A stretch of 64,000 nt of DNA from Bacteroidota bacterium (lineage in GTDB: Bacteria; Bacteroidota; Bacteroidia; Chitinophagales; Saprospiraceae), in the NCBI GenBank assembly GCA_024642705.1, contig JAHEAQ010000008.1, positions 1 through 64,000 on the forward strand. Direction: 5' to 3'. Of the stretch, positions 1 through 9,148 are shown in pieces; position 1 is the stretch's first letter, and each line of letters begins with the position of its first letter. Made by a program: the position numbers and the translations under genes. The notes beneath the pieces are model-generated. The model was not told the origin of the DNA, ran no database searches, and was given only the letters and a program-made list of their open reading frames with translations.

Positions 1-2
1 AA

Positions 3-242
3 GATGAATGTTTGACTAGAACGGTGAGATTTACAAGTACATCAAATAATCCTTACGATTTGTTTATTGATGGTGAATACCAATTAAAAATAGACGGAAA
101 TTCATTCCTAGAACTTGATTTGCCTGAAGAAAAGTATAACGGCAAAGTAGTTCAACAAAGTGGATTTCTTCTATTTCCAATAATTGTTGAAAAAACTTTG
201 AATGTTTTTGGTTGTGAAGAAAGTCAATGGATATTCCCATAA
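3..242 (+). CDS. C-terminal fragment of an unknown, probably secreted protein (cut by left edge)
   Basis: The reading frame is open to the left edge of the window without a stop, so this is most likely the 3' end of a longer gene; an internal TTG at position 12 is the only start-like codon and I do not think it is the real start. The visible 79 residues are rich in beta-type residues, with NPYDLFIDG, then an aromatic stretch SGFLLFP and a final GCEESQWIFP. This resembles the short beta-sandwich tails of Bacteroidota lipoproteins in which NPYD and a terminal aromatic-Pro pair recur, but I cannot name a family. No RNA or terminator follows directly. Function unknown. Confidence 0.5.
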   Translation, partial: DECLTRTVRFTSTSNNPYDLFIDGEYQLKIDGNSFLELDLPEEKYNGKVVQQSGFLLFPIIVEKTLNVFGCEESQWIFP

Positions 243-1007
243 TTGGTTTGATTGTTTGGACTTATTATAATCAAAAGGCTAAAAATTTGAATTTCCTTTC
301 TTTTCAGTAAGCCATGATGGAAAATGCTTAAAGCATCAAAACAAACAAATTTTGAAAATCCAAAATCCCTTTCTATTATTAAAACAGAACCATAATAGCT
401 CGTAAAAAATTTTTGCGAATAAGTTAAAATTGAATAATTGACTTAAGATATTCTTATATGCAATAGTTATTCAGCACAATAGTATATCGGTATGAATGAA
501 TTTACAAAAAAATATTTCACCCAAATCAGAAATGCGTTTAAGAAAGGTCTTGAATATCTTAAGAATAATTATGATTTGAACAAAACCGATTCTTTGGAGT
601 CCTAAAGATTTCAAGGATGTATAGTCAAAAAATCAAATATGCTTAAAAGAAAAATAGTTAGGCTTTATTCAATTAAATATATCTTTTTTATTTGAGAACT
701 AAATATAAAAGTGAGCGTAATGCAAGAATCCCTGCTTTAAGGTAAACTGTCGGTTCACTTGCTATAATTAAGCTCCATTTGAAATTAAAAAAAGATATTA
801 AGCCAGCCCACGCGAACGATCTGCTTTCGGTTCAGTTTTTATAACGCCTCCACCTTTATTCCTGCGGACCAAAACTTCATTCTTCTTAAATAGGTGCTTT
901 TATATATTTTATCAATATTAGATAAAAAACAATGTGTGGTTGTCATAACCGTATAATATAAAGTCAATCTGTCAAAATAACTTTATGGTATCCTTAACCT
1001 TTGTATT
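243..1007. other. gene-poor AT-rich stretch with a small higher-GC island
   Basis: No convincing gene is present. A 37-codon frame at 492-605 (+) begins MNEFTKKYF and is lysine/asparagine rich; it has no context and may be chance or a remnant. Around 797-870 the base composition rises (GCCAGCCCACGCGAACG region) and the minus strand reads about 30 codons ending KADRSRGLA then stop, with an upstream stop and no good start. This looks like a foreign or repeat-derived scrap rather than a gene. No tRNA-like fold was recognised. Confidence 0.4.
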
Positions 1008-1883
1008 ATGTTATACACTAAAGTAGATTTCACAGACCATATTATAAAAAATTATACTTGGAATAATGTAATAAAACAACTGTCTCTAGCAACATGCGCT
1101 GGATTTGGACCATGGGCTACCCAAAAACTGAGATTTTATATAGAAAATTTTTCAGAATTTAATGGAATAGCTGATTTACTGGACGATTTTTTTGACAATA
1201 TTTTGTGGCAATTATCTATCAAAACTCAAATAAATCTATTAACTAAACTATACTCCAAATTTACACACGAGCAAATAATTGAAATTTTTGATAAAATTGA
1301 AAATATACACATAAAACTAGAACCAAAAATGAAAGCTTTGGAATTGGGTGAGCTTTTGGAAATGTTTGAAGAATTGGAAATTTTAAAAATAAAAGCACGA
1401 CGAATGAGTATTTATGGCTTTGGCTTGTGCGGTATAATATTGCATTTGTATTTTCAAATTTGCTCTGAACTATTAAAAAGATCTGCAATAAATCAATCTT
1501 CTAACAAAGTCGAATTCCAAAAAAAATGGTTGGACTATATGTTTTTAGAATTATTGGAATGCCATAGATTCTCTAACCGAACAATAATTTACTTTAATAA
1601 AATGAATGAAGAAAGAGTAACCATCCGCGCAGATCAACTTTCTAAACTGCAGGTATATGTAAACGGCCAACCTTGTAATATTTGTGCAGAATTAACAGAT
1701 GAGTTAAGATCTACTTTGCTTCCTCAAACCTTTGCTGAAGCTGAAACATTAAAGAGAACAGTAGTTTTAACTCTGAATAGTAATTTTCATTCAAAATTTA
1801 TTACGCCATTTGTTTTTTGTAACCAACAATATGGAAATTATTTCGAAAAATTAAAAGTTGGATTATTGGATACTTCTTCTTGA
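1008..1883 (+). CDS. unknown cytoplasmic protein, 291 aa
   Basis: I do not recognise this protein. It starts with ATG at 1008 (MLYTKVDFTDH), has no signal peptide, and its N-terminal 190 residues look largely alpha-helical with many Leu/Ile/Phe, including a Lys/Glu-rich helix near residues 85-125. The last 80 residues are more beta-like and contain a Cys pair in GQPCNIC at about residue 222. A hydrophobic run around residues 137-158 (IYGFGLCGIILHLYFQIC) could be a membrane helix, but charged residues flank it closely. It stands alone between two gene-poor stretches, so neighbours give no hint. It is long and uses codons like its neighbours, so it is probably real. Confidence 0.6.
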   Translation: MLYTKVDFTDHIIKNYTWNNVIKQLSLATCAGFGPWATQKLRFYIENFSEFNGIADLLDDFFDNILWQLSIKTQINLLTKLYSKFTHEQIIEIFDKIENIHIKLEPKMKALELGELLEMFEELEILKIKARRMSIYGFGLCGIILHLYFQICSELLKRSAINQSSNKVEFQKKWLDYMFLELLECHRFSNRTIIYFNKMNEERVTIRADQLSKLQVYVNGQPCNICAELTDELRSTLLPQTFAEAETLKRTVVLTLNSNFHSKFITPFVFCNQQYGNYFEKLKVGLLDTSS

Positions 1884-2312
1884 GAAGGAGTGACATTTGC
1901 CTTATATTTTATTTTTGAGAGAAGACTCCATAATTATAATTGAATAAACTTTTTTTCATTCTATGCTGCTTCTCTACAAATCAGTAACCGAAAAAAGTTT
2001 TTTCTTTCCAATGCAAAGTTTTATTTATTTTTTCATTCAAAAAATCAAGAAATTTTGAATGACGAAATTAATTATAATCCAGTTTACAACCTGTCTTTTC
2101 TTCTTTTACTATTTCTCAACTTTTCAAATTTGAAAACACTGCTTATTAATTAACCAATTCACGAATCGTTCGATTCAGGTTGCAATATTAGCGTTTGAGT
2201 AATAAAGAATTTAAAGAAGGCAATATCCTCCTTAGATTTAGAATACGAATTAATTAAGTATATGCGAATTATACTTTTATAATTCTATAATTAATCCACT
2301 CACTAATATAAT
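1884..2312. other. AT-rich intergenic region upstream of the PF03640-type gene, with two perfect inverted repeats
   Basis: No gene is visible. Two exact palindromes lie 130-190 bases before the next start: TTTTCAAATTTGAAAA at 2121-2136 and GAATCG-TT-CGATTC at 2163-2176. Either could be a regulator site, but palindromes of this size also arise by chance in AT-rich DNA. The second contains TTCGATTC, which recalls a tRNA T-loop, but no cloverleaf can be folded around it. A loose promoter-like TAGCGTTTG occurs near 2189-2198. Confidence 0.35.
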
Positions 2313-5300
2313 ATGATGAAATTATACAATTCTAAAATGAGGACCTTAATCATAGTTTGCTCATTATTCTTTACTAATCTGATATATTCCCAATCTGATA
2401 TTCAATTGGTGAATAATGAAACACTTGGAAAAATCCTTGTGGACAGCAATGGAAATACTTTATACTATTTTACCAGAGATGCTGCAATCGATTATTCCGC
2501 TTGTTTAGGCGGGTGTGCGTCAACATGGCCAATTTTTTATGCAGAAGATCCAAGTGTTGGAACGGGTTTGAATCCAGACGATTTTAGTTCTTTTATGAGA
2601 TCTGATAATGTTATGCAGACTTCTTATCAAGGGTGGCCTTTATATTATTATGCAAATGATACTGTGGTCGGAGAAACAAATGGAGAAGCTAGAGGCAATG
2701 TTTGGTTTGTAGCAAAACCTGATTATAGCTTTGTTCTGATGAACGATAGTTTGGTAGGTGCTAATGGTGTTACCTACAATTCAAAGTATGAGCCTAGTTC
2801 TGAAGTTGTCCAGTTTTTCACAGATAATAAAGGACGATCAATTTATGGATTTATTGCAGATCGGTATGATGATAATAATTTCACAAAAGAAGATTTTAGT
2901 AATGATTCAGTATGGCCTATTTATGGAGCTGATTCATTGGGTGCAATACCATCCACACTTGATAGAAATTTATTCAATGTTATTGATGTATATGGAAGAC
3001 CGCAATTCACTTATAATGGTTGGCCTTTATACTATTTTATTCAAGATGCTCTACGAGGAGATACTAAAGGAGTTTCGGTTCCTACGCCTGGTGTTTGGCC
3101 AATAATGGTAAAAAATATCGATAAAGCTCCTCTTGCTGAAAACGTGTTACTAAAAACGAATGAAAATCTAGGAACTTTGCTTACAGATGCAAATGGCAAT
3201 ACATTATATTATTTCACTAGAGATGCGGGCGATGATTTTTCAGCTTGTTCTGGGGGCTGTGCTGTAACATGGCCAATATTTCACCAAGATACTATTGTGC
3301 CAGGAGATGGTCTTGCTCAGTCTGACTTTACCTCTTTTATCCGGGCCGATGGTACCATGCAATCGAGTTATAAAGGATGGCCTCTATATTATTACGCGAA
3401 TGATACCATAACTGGTGAAACCAATGGTGAGGGTCGAGGCAATGTATGGTTTGTAGCAAAAGCGGATTATAGCATTATGCTAATGAATGATAGTTTGGTA
3501 GGTGCTGATGGGATTACTTACAATTCAAGTTATGAAGCAGGATTAGAAGTAATTCAATTTTTTACGGATGAAGAAGGGAGGTCTATTTATACTTTTATGA
3601 ACGACAAAAATGGTATTAATAATTTCACGAAAGAGGATTTTAGCAATGATCCTGTTTGGCCAATTTATGGTGGCGATAGTCTTGGAAGTATTCCAACCAC
3701 TTTAGATCGTGATTTGTTCGGAATAATTGATGTGTATGGAAGGCCACAATTTACGTATAAAGGCTGGCCTTTGTATTATTGGGGACAAGACAGTCAGCGA
3801 GGTGACACAAAAGGTGTTTCCGTTCCAACTCCTGGAGTATGGCCAATTACTACACAAAGCATTGAATCTGCTCCATCCGACAAGGATATTATGATTAAAA
3901 TAGATGAGAACTTAGGAGAGATTCTGGTTGATGCCTATGGAAGTACTTTATATTATTTTACAAGGGATGCAGGAAATGATTTTTCAGCATGTTCGGGAGG
4001 ATGCCTAACATCCTGGCCAATTTTTAATGCTGAAGAGCCAGCAATTGGAGATGGTTTGGATGCAATTGATTTTAATACTTTTGAAAGAGCTGATGGAACA
4101 ATGCAAACCAGCTATAAAGGATGGCCACTTTATTATTATGTTAATGATACAGTTATTGGTGAAACCAATGGTGAAGCAAGAGGTGGAGTTTGGTTTGTTG
4201 CTAAACCAGATTACAGTATTATGCTTATGAATGACAATTTAGTAGGAGCAGATGGTAATACTTATACAAGCAATTATGAACAAGGATCTGAGGTTGTCCA
4301 ATTTTTTACTGATGAAGAGGGAAGGACCATATATATATTCATAATAGATAGCCTTGACAATAATAATTTCACCAATGAGGATTTTAGCAATGATCCAGTT
4401 TGGCCAATTTATGGTTCTGAGGAATTAGGTGCTATTCCTTCAATATTAGATAGAAATCTTTTTAATATTATAGATGTTTATGGAAAACCTCAATTTACGT
4501 ATAACGGATGGCCATTATATTATTGGGGTCAAGATTCATTACGAGGAGATACTTATGGTGTATCTGTTCCTGCTCCGGGGGTTTGGCCAGTAGCCGTCCA
4601 AGGATTAGACGTTGCGCCTAGTGCTGAGAACGTATTTATCAAAGCTGACGAGAATTTAGGTAATATTTTAGTAGATGGGAGTGGTAATACTTTGTATTAT
4701 TTCTCAAGGGATGCTGGTAATGATTTTTCCGCATGCTCAGGTGGATGTGTTAATAATTGGCCGATCTTCCACTCTTTAAATATTACGCCAGGAGAAGGGT
4801 TGGAATCTGATGATTTCACATCATTTGTGAGAACTGATGGAGTCTTACAAACCTCATACAAAGGTTGGCCTTTGTATTATTATAAAAATGATATAATACC
4901 AGGAGAAGTAAATGGAGAAGCTGTCGGCAATGTTTGGTTTGTAGCTAAGCCCGATTATAGCTTTATGCTTATGAATGATAATCTTGTAGGTGCCAATGGA
5001 AAAACATACAACAGCGATTATGAAGAAGGATCAGAAGTAGTACAATTTTTTACAGATGAAAATGGGAGAACTATATATATTTTTATAAATGATAATTTTG
5101 ATGTTAACAATTTTACCAATGAAGACTTTAGCAATAATGCTGCATGGCCTATTTATGGTGCAAGCGAATTAAAAAGTATTCCTTCTACTTTAGATGGCAG
5201 CTTATTTAACATAATTGACATTTTTGGGCAACCACAGTTTACTTACAATGGGTGGCCTCTCTACTACTTTGGACAAGATTCATTAAGAGGTGAAACTAAG

Positions 5301-5648
5301 GGAGTTTCTGTTCCGACTCCAGGAATTTGGCCAGTAGCTGTCCAAGGATTAGAACCTGCCATCTCTAGTTCTTTAAGTGAAATTATGGGCGGTGCAACGT
5401 TTAAAATTGGACCAAATCCATTTGGCAACCAAATATTTATTGAAATTATGGAGGGTAATGTTAAAATGAAAAGTTTAACACTTTATAATAGTATGGGCAT
5501 TAAAATTGCAGAAGTTTATAAGAATGAATTTTCTAGTTCGAATGACAAATTTGTATTGAGGGGTCTTGATGAATTGGCCAAGGGCCTTTATTATTTAAAA
5601 ATAATGAATGAAAAAGCAGAAAGTACGACGATTAAATTGATCCATTAA
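2313..5648 (+). CDS. T9SS-exported protein with four tandem 248-residue PF03640-type units
   Basis: An N-terminal signal peptide (about residues 1-27, ending IYSQ) is followed by four tandem units of about 248 residues. Each unit has two halves. The first carries GNTLYYFTRDA, a CxGGC pair (C64/C68, recurring every 248 residues), WPIF and YKGWPLYYY; the second carries GRSIY, WPIYG, PQFTYNGWPLYY and PTPGVWP without the cysteines. These are hallmarks of PF03640, the secreted repeat of unknown function (COG4315). The last 85 residues (IGPNPFGN, LTLYNSMGIK, GLYYLKI) are a type A T9SS sorting domain, so the protein should be exported through the outer membrane and anchored or released. The family's biochemical role is unknown. 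A terminator follows, so it is probably transcribed apart from the YceI-led operon, though the gene content suggests a link. A second Met (residue 9) could also start the signal peptide. Confidence 0.85.
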   Translation: MMKLYNSKMRTLIIVCSLFFTNLIYSQSDIQLVNNETLGKILVDSNGNTLYYFTRDAAIDYSACLGGCASTWPIFYAEDPSVGTGLNPDDFSSFMRSDNVMQTSYQGWPLYYYANDTVVGETNGEARGNVWFVAKPDYSFVLMNDSLVGANGVTYNSKYEPSSEVVQFFTDNKGRSIYGFIADRYDDNNFTKEDFSNDSVWPIYGADSLGAIPSTLDRNLFNVIDVYGRPQFTYNGWPLYYFIQDALRGDTKGVSVPTPGVWPIMVKNIDKAPLAENVLLKTNENLGTLLTDANGNTLYYFTRDAGDDFSACSGGCAVTWPIFHQDTIVPGDGLAQSDFTSFIRADGTMQSSYKGWPLYYYANDTITGETNGEGRGNVWFVAKADYSIMLMNDSLVGADGITYNSSYEAGLEVIQFFTDEEGRSIYTFMNDKNGINNFTKEDFSNDPVWPIYGGDSLGSIPTTLDRDLFGIIDVYGRPQFTYKGWPLYYWGQDSQRGDTKGVSVPTPGVWPITTQSIESAPSDKDIMIKIDENLGEILVDAYGSTLYYFTRDAGNDFSACSGGCLTSWPIFNAEEPAIGDGLDAIDFNTFERADGTMQTSYKGWPLYYYVNDTVIGETNGEARGGVWFVAKPDYSIMLMNDNLVGADGNTYTSNYEQGSEVVQFFTDEEGRTIYIFIIDSLDNNNFTNEDFSNDPVWPIYGSEELGAIPSILDRNLFNIIDVYGKPQFTYNGWPLYYWGQDSLRGDTYGVSVPAPGVWPVAVQGLDVAPSAENVFIKADENLGNILVDGSGNTLYYFSRDAGNDFSACSGGCVNNWPIFHSLNITPGEGLESDDFTSFVRTDGVLQTSYKGWPLYYYKNDIIPGEVNGEAVGNVWFVAKPDYSFMLMNDNLVGANGKTYNSDYEEGSEVVQFFTDENGRTIYIFINDNFDVNNFTNEDFSNNAAWPIYGASELKSIPSTLDGSLFNIIDIFGQPQFTYNGWPLYYFGQDSLRGETKGVSVPTPGIWPVAVQGLEPAISSSLSEIMGGATFKIGPNPFGNQIFIEIMEGNVKMKSLTLYNSMGIKIAEVYKNEFSSSNDKFVLRGLDELAKGLYYLKIMNEKAESTTIKLIH

Positions 5649-5670
5649 AATGATTATCATATAGTAAATA

Positions 5671-5706
5671 AGAAAAAGGGAGATTCATATTGTGTCTCTC
5701 TTTTTC
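5671..5706 (+). terminator. Rho-independent-type terminator after the PF03640-type gene
   Basis: An 11-base stem, AAAAAGGGAGA at 5673-5683 pairing with TCTCTCTTTTT at 5695-5705 (one G-U pair), has an 11-base loop and its 3' arm ends in a U-run. It lies 25 bases after the stop codon and separates this gene from the following operon. Confidence 0.75.
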
Positions 5707-5744
5707 GTTTATAGATAAAAATGTCTTATAATTGAAAGAGATTG

Positions 5745-5760
5745 CAATTTTGCAAAATTG
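5745..5760. promoter_or_regulatory. perfect 16-bp palindrome upstream of the YceI-kinase-cytochrome operon
   Basis: CAATTTTGCAAAATTG is exactly self-complementary and ends 32 bases before the first YceI start codon. Its left half, CAATTTTG, differs by one base from the Bacteroidota -7 box TAnnTTTG, so it may be an operator overlapping a promoter, perhaps for the LytTR regulator encoded two genes downstream. No matching -33 element is obvious, so this stays a candidate. Confidence 0.35.
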
Positions 5761-5792
5761 ATTAGTTTTAAATCATTGGTTATTATTGGTAT

Positions 5793-6356
5793 ATGTCGAA
5801 ATGCCGAGTTGTTTTTCAGGTTTTAATAAAGATATGCTCAATATCACTTTTCTTTCATTCAACTGTGGTTAATGGACAGATTTACAGAGCATTAGATGCT
5901 CACGTAGATTTTGTTTCAAGTGCGCCTTTAGAAATAATAAAAGCAAGTAGCGAATCTATGCAAGGGCTTATCGATATTTCCTCTAAACGATTTGCTTTCA
6001 AAATATATGTCAAGTCATTTGAAGGATTCAATAGTAATTTGCAAAAAATACATTTTAATGAGAACTATTTAGAATCCAATGAGTACCCAATATCTACTTT
6101 TAGTGGCAAGATCGTGGAAGAAATTTTGCAAAGCAAAGGCAATTATAGAGCAAAAGGAATCTTAGAAATTCATGGTATTAAAAGAGAAGTTATAATACCA
6201 GTAGATTTAGATATTAGCAATAATGAAATTATTGTAGAAAGTAATTTTAAAGTACGCCTTGAGGATTATGCTATTACAATACCAAAATTGGTATATCAAA
6301 AAATAGCCGAAGAAATTCAGGTTACAGTCACAGGACTGTTAATTAGAAGGGAATGA
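5793..6356 (+). CDS. YceI-family periplasmic protein (paralogue 1)
   Basis: The YceI family (PF04264) has a lipocalin-like beta-barrel that binds isoprenoid or other long lipids. This copy has an N-terminal signal peptide (about residues 1-29, ending VVNGQ) and then the Bacteroidota YceI pattern: KSFEGFNSNLQKIHFNENYLES, YPISTFSGKI near residues 98-107, the typical LEIHGIKREV strand, and the closing DYAITIPK...IAEEIQVTV. At 187 residues it is of usual length. Its stop codon overlaps the start of the sensor kinase gene by four bases (ATGA), implying translational coupling. It shares the HFNENY, SGxI and LEIHG motifs with the other YceI at 11599-12180, so the two are close paralogues within one operon. 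The exact ligand cannot be told from sequence. Confidence 0.88.
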   Translation: MSKCRVVFQVLIKICSISLFFHSTVVNGQIYRALDAHVDFVSSAPLEIIKASSESMQGLIDISSKRFAFKIYVKSFEGFNSNLQKIHFNENYLESNEYPISTFSGKIVEEILQSKGNYRAKGILEIHGIKREVIIPVDLDISNNEIIVESNFKVRLEDYAITIPKLVYQKIAEEIQVTVTGLLIRRE

Positions 6357-9136
6357 GGAGCATATTTTCTGTAATATTTATTTTTATAATGTCAATTTTG
6401 GGAAATGCTCAAGTGCCAAATTGGACAGAAATAGATCTAGGGCAAGAAATTCAACCCAAAAAAATTGCTTTTGATTCTTTAGGTTTCCTTTGGCTTCTTT
6501 CTGATAATGGACTATTCAAATATGACGGTATCAATATTCTTAGAAAAATATCACCTTCTTCATCCCAAAAATCATATTTATGTCTTAGTCAGAATGCAAA
6601 AAAAGAATTTCAAATAGGAACTGAAACAGGAAGTATTTTGAGCCTAAATCCCTATGATAACAAGCAGTCTGTTCAACAATTCATGAATGATAGTTTGCCA
6701 ATTACATTCTTAAATTGCCCAGATTTAATCAATGAATGCATAGGAATAAGCTATGGACAAGGCGTTCAGATTGTAAGTAATGGCTTGAGAGAAACGTTAA
6801 ATGAAGAAGGCCTATTAAAAAGTAATGAAGTCTATAATGCAGAGTTCTTAGAAAAGGAATTTATTTTGTCGACAGATCAGGGCCTGCAAAAATTTTCAAT
6901 TGAAGATGGAAAAATCATAACAAAGGAAATTTTATTAGATAGACCTTTGCTAGATGTTATCATTACAAATATTCACAGAAATAGATCAGATCTTTGGATT
7001 AGTTACTTTTCTAATGCAATAAGCAATATCAATGGAAGCTCTGTTAATCATCTTATTCTACCTTTTAAAGGTAAAATAAGTAAAATTCAATATTTCGAAA
7101 ACAGTCTTTACCTAAGCTCAGAAGACGGATTATTTGAATATAAAAATAATAGTTGGATCAAAAAATATCCTTTAATAGGTCAGGAAGAAGTGCTTGATTT
7201 TAATTTTGATGAAGAGGGAAATGTCTGGATAATCAATGGAAAAAAGAAACTTTTAAAAGCAAGTTTATTATTTCAAAAATTTAATGTTCAAATTTCGCAA
7301 ATTCAAGCCATACAATTTATAAATAATGAAATATGGATTGGAAATAATGAAGGATTATTCATAGCTAGAGGTAACAAATTAGTTAAAGTTCTGAATAAAA
7401 ATGTAACATGTTTGGTTTTTCAAGACGAAATCATTTGGGTTGGAACATACTCAGATGGTTTTTATGCCTTGAATCTAAAAGGTCAGATATTAACCAATGA
7501 AAAAAAGTGGGAAAACTATGATAATCAATCGGTATTGTCTCTACTTCCTACTTCCGAAGGAATCTATGTTTCTTCATTAACTGGAATTGTAAAGGTAGAA
7601 TACCAAGATAGATTTGAAAATCCGCATTTTACAAGCTTAAATAAAATTATTGGAGAAGGTTATTATTATCAAATCCTTAAAAATGAGAATGCAATTTATT
7701 TTGCCACTGATGGGGAGGGTATAGTTTTATTAGAAAATGATACGGTCATAAAATTTGATCATTTTGAAGACAATAGTAAAATAGAGTCTGTCTATTCTAT
7801 GGAAATTGACAATAACAACAAATTGTGGTTTTCATCCAGATCCTATGGATTAGGGTACTTGGAAAATGGAAAGGCCTTTAAAAGAAGTCAGCAAAAAACT
7901 AGCTCAGATTATTATACAACATTAAAAAAAATATCGACAGGACAAATCATTATGATCCGTTCAGGATCTGTAGATGTATTAAATCCAGATGAAGGAAACA
8001 TTATTTATCACGAAAAAGAATTGAAATATTCAGAAGAAGCTCCTTTTCTCAATTCTGCAGATGTATCATTCAACAAAGTCTACTTTTCTCACAATGATTT
8101 TGTTTATGAATACAATCATTCTTTAAATTTAAGGACATATCCTGATATCCAAATTGACAAAATTCTAGTTAATCTAAATATTGTAGCGGATAAAAATATA
8201 TTCAAGCAAGAACAAAATAATTTTCAATTCAATTATTCCGGTTCGTGGTTAACAGATCCAACAAGATTGACTTTTAAGTACAAGCTTGATAACTTTGATT
8301 CTAATTGGAGATATACAAAAGATAGGTCCGTTTCATATCCTAAATTAGAACCTGGAAAATATAATTTTTATATAAGTGCCTCTGAAAATAATGATTTCAA
8401 TGGAGGGAAAATGGCTCATTATCAATTTAAAATTTCTAGGTATTTTTATAATACATATTGGTTTTGGGGAATTCTTTTGATTTCTTTGGTGAGTGCATTA
8501 ATATTATGGCGAGATGATAGAAAACGGATCCAACTCAAACAAAGCGAAATTGAAAGAAAACATATTGAAACGCAACTTTCTAATTTAAAAAGTCAGTTAA
8601 ATCCTCATTTTTTATTTAATTCATTTAACACTTTGATGGGATTAATTGAAGAAGACCAATCCAGAAGTATAGTTTTTGTAGAAAAACTAACAGATTTTTA
8701 TAGACAAGTTCTAGAACAAGGAAAAAATCAATTAATTCGTTTAAATGAAGAACTCAAATTAGTGAATATTTATGTGGACATATTAAATGAACGATTTGAT
8801 AATGCACTTAAAATAACAATGCCAAAATGTGATCTTGATATTTTCATACCTCCTCTTACAATCCAGCTGCTCGTAGAAAATGCTGTTAAGCATAACGAAA
8901 TTGGCCAAATTAAGAAGTTGAATATTTCGATATATGAAGAACAAGAATTTATTGTCGTAAAGAATAATTTAATCCCAAAAAAATATGAAGTGAATTCCAC
9001 TGGAAATGGACTTGATAATATCCAAAAAAGATATTTGCTTCTTAACGATAAACCAGTTAAAATCTTAAAAACTGATGAACATTTTATAGTAAGTCTGCCT
9101 AAAATTTATTCTACTAAAGTGGCAAGTAAAAATTAA
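6353..9136 (+). CDS. membrane sensor histidine kinase, propeller plus LytS-type kinase
   Basis: The architecture is that of Bacteroidota hybrid-like LytS sensors. After a signal peptide (MRSIFSVIFIFIMSILGNAQ) comes a long beta-propeller region with reg_prop-like strands such as GFLWLLSDNGLFKYDG (residues 44-59) and IWIGNNEGLF. A Y_Y_Y-type Ig domain follows (about 600-690), then one membrane helix (YWFWGILLISLVSALILW, about 702-720) and a coiled segment. The His_kinase domain contains QLNPHFLFNSFNTL, with phospho-acceptor His752, and an ATPase domain with LLVENAVKHN and GNGLDNIQKR. The propeller would sense a periplasmic ligand. It overlaps the upstream yceI gene by four bases and is 12 bases ahead of its LytTR partner, so the pair is embedded in the operon it probably controls. 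Confidence 0.9.
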   Translation: MRSIFSVIFIFIMSILGNAQVPNWTEIDLGQEIQPKKIAFDSLGFLWLLSDNGLFKYDGINILRKISPSSSQKSYLCLSQNAKKEFQIGTETGSILSLNPYDNKQSVQQFMNDSLPITFLNCPDLINECIGISYGQGVQIVSNGLRETLNEEGLLKSNEVYNAEFLEKEFILSTDQGLQKFSIEDGKIITKEILLDRPLLDVIITNIHRNRSDLWISYFSNAISNINGSSVNHLILPFKGKISKIQYFENSLYLSSEDGLFEYKNNSWIKKYPLIGQEEVLDFNFDEEGNVWIINGKKKLLKASLLFQKFNVQISQIQAIQFINNEIWIGNNEGLFIARGNKLVKVLNKNVTCLVFQDEIIWVGTYSDGFYALNLKGQILTNEKKWENYDNQSVLSLLPTSEGIYVSSLTGIVKVEYQDRFENPHFTSLNKIIGEGYYYQILKNENAIYFATDGEGIVLLENDTVIKFDHFEDNSKIESVYSMEIDNNNKLWFSSRSYGLGYLENGKAFKRSQQKTSSDYYTTLKKISTGQIIMIRSGSVDVLNPDEGNIIYHEKELKYSEEAPFLNSADVSFNKVYFSHNDFVYEYNHSLNLRTYPDIQIDKILVNLNIVADKNIFKQEQNNFQFNYSGSWLTDPTRLTFKYKLDNFDSNWRYTKDRSVSYPKLEPGKYNFYISASENNDFNGGKMAHYQFKISRYFYNTYWFWGILLISLVSALILWRDDRKRIQLKQSEIERKHIETQLSNLKSQLNPHFLFNSFNTLMGLIEEDQSRSIVFVEKLTDFYRQVLEQGKNQLIRLNEELKLVNIYVDILNERFDNALKITMPKCDLDIFIPPLTIQLLVENAVKHNEIGQIKKLNISIYEEQEFIVVKNNLIPKKYEVNSTGNGLDNIQKRYLLLNDKPVKILKTDEHFIVSLPKIYSTKVASKN

Positions 9137-9148
9137 ATATTTTCACTT

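Noticed and set aside
2163-2182. TTCGATTC resembling a tRNA T-loop
   Set aside because: No acceptor, anticodon or D arm can be folded around it; it is better described as a small palindrome.
2313-5648. Possibility that the four repeats are an assembly artefact
   Set aside because: The units differ from each other at many bases and residues, so this is old duplication and not a collapsed or duplicated read.
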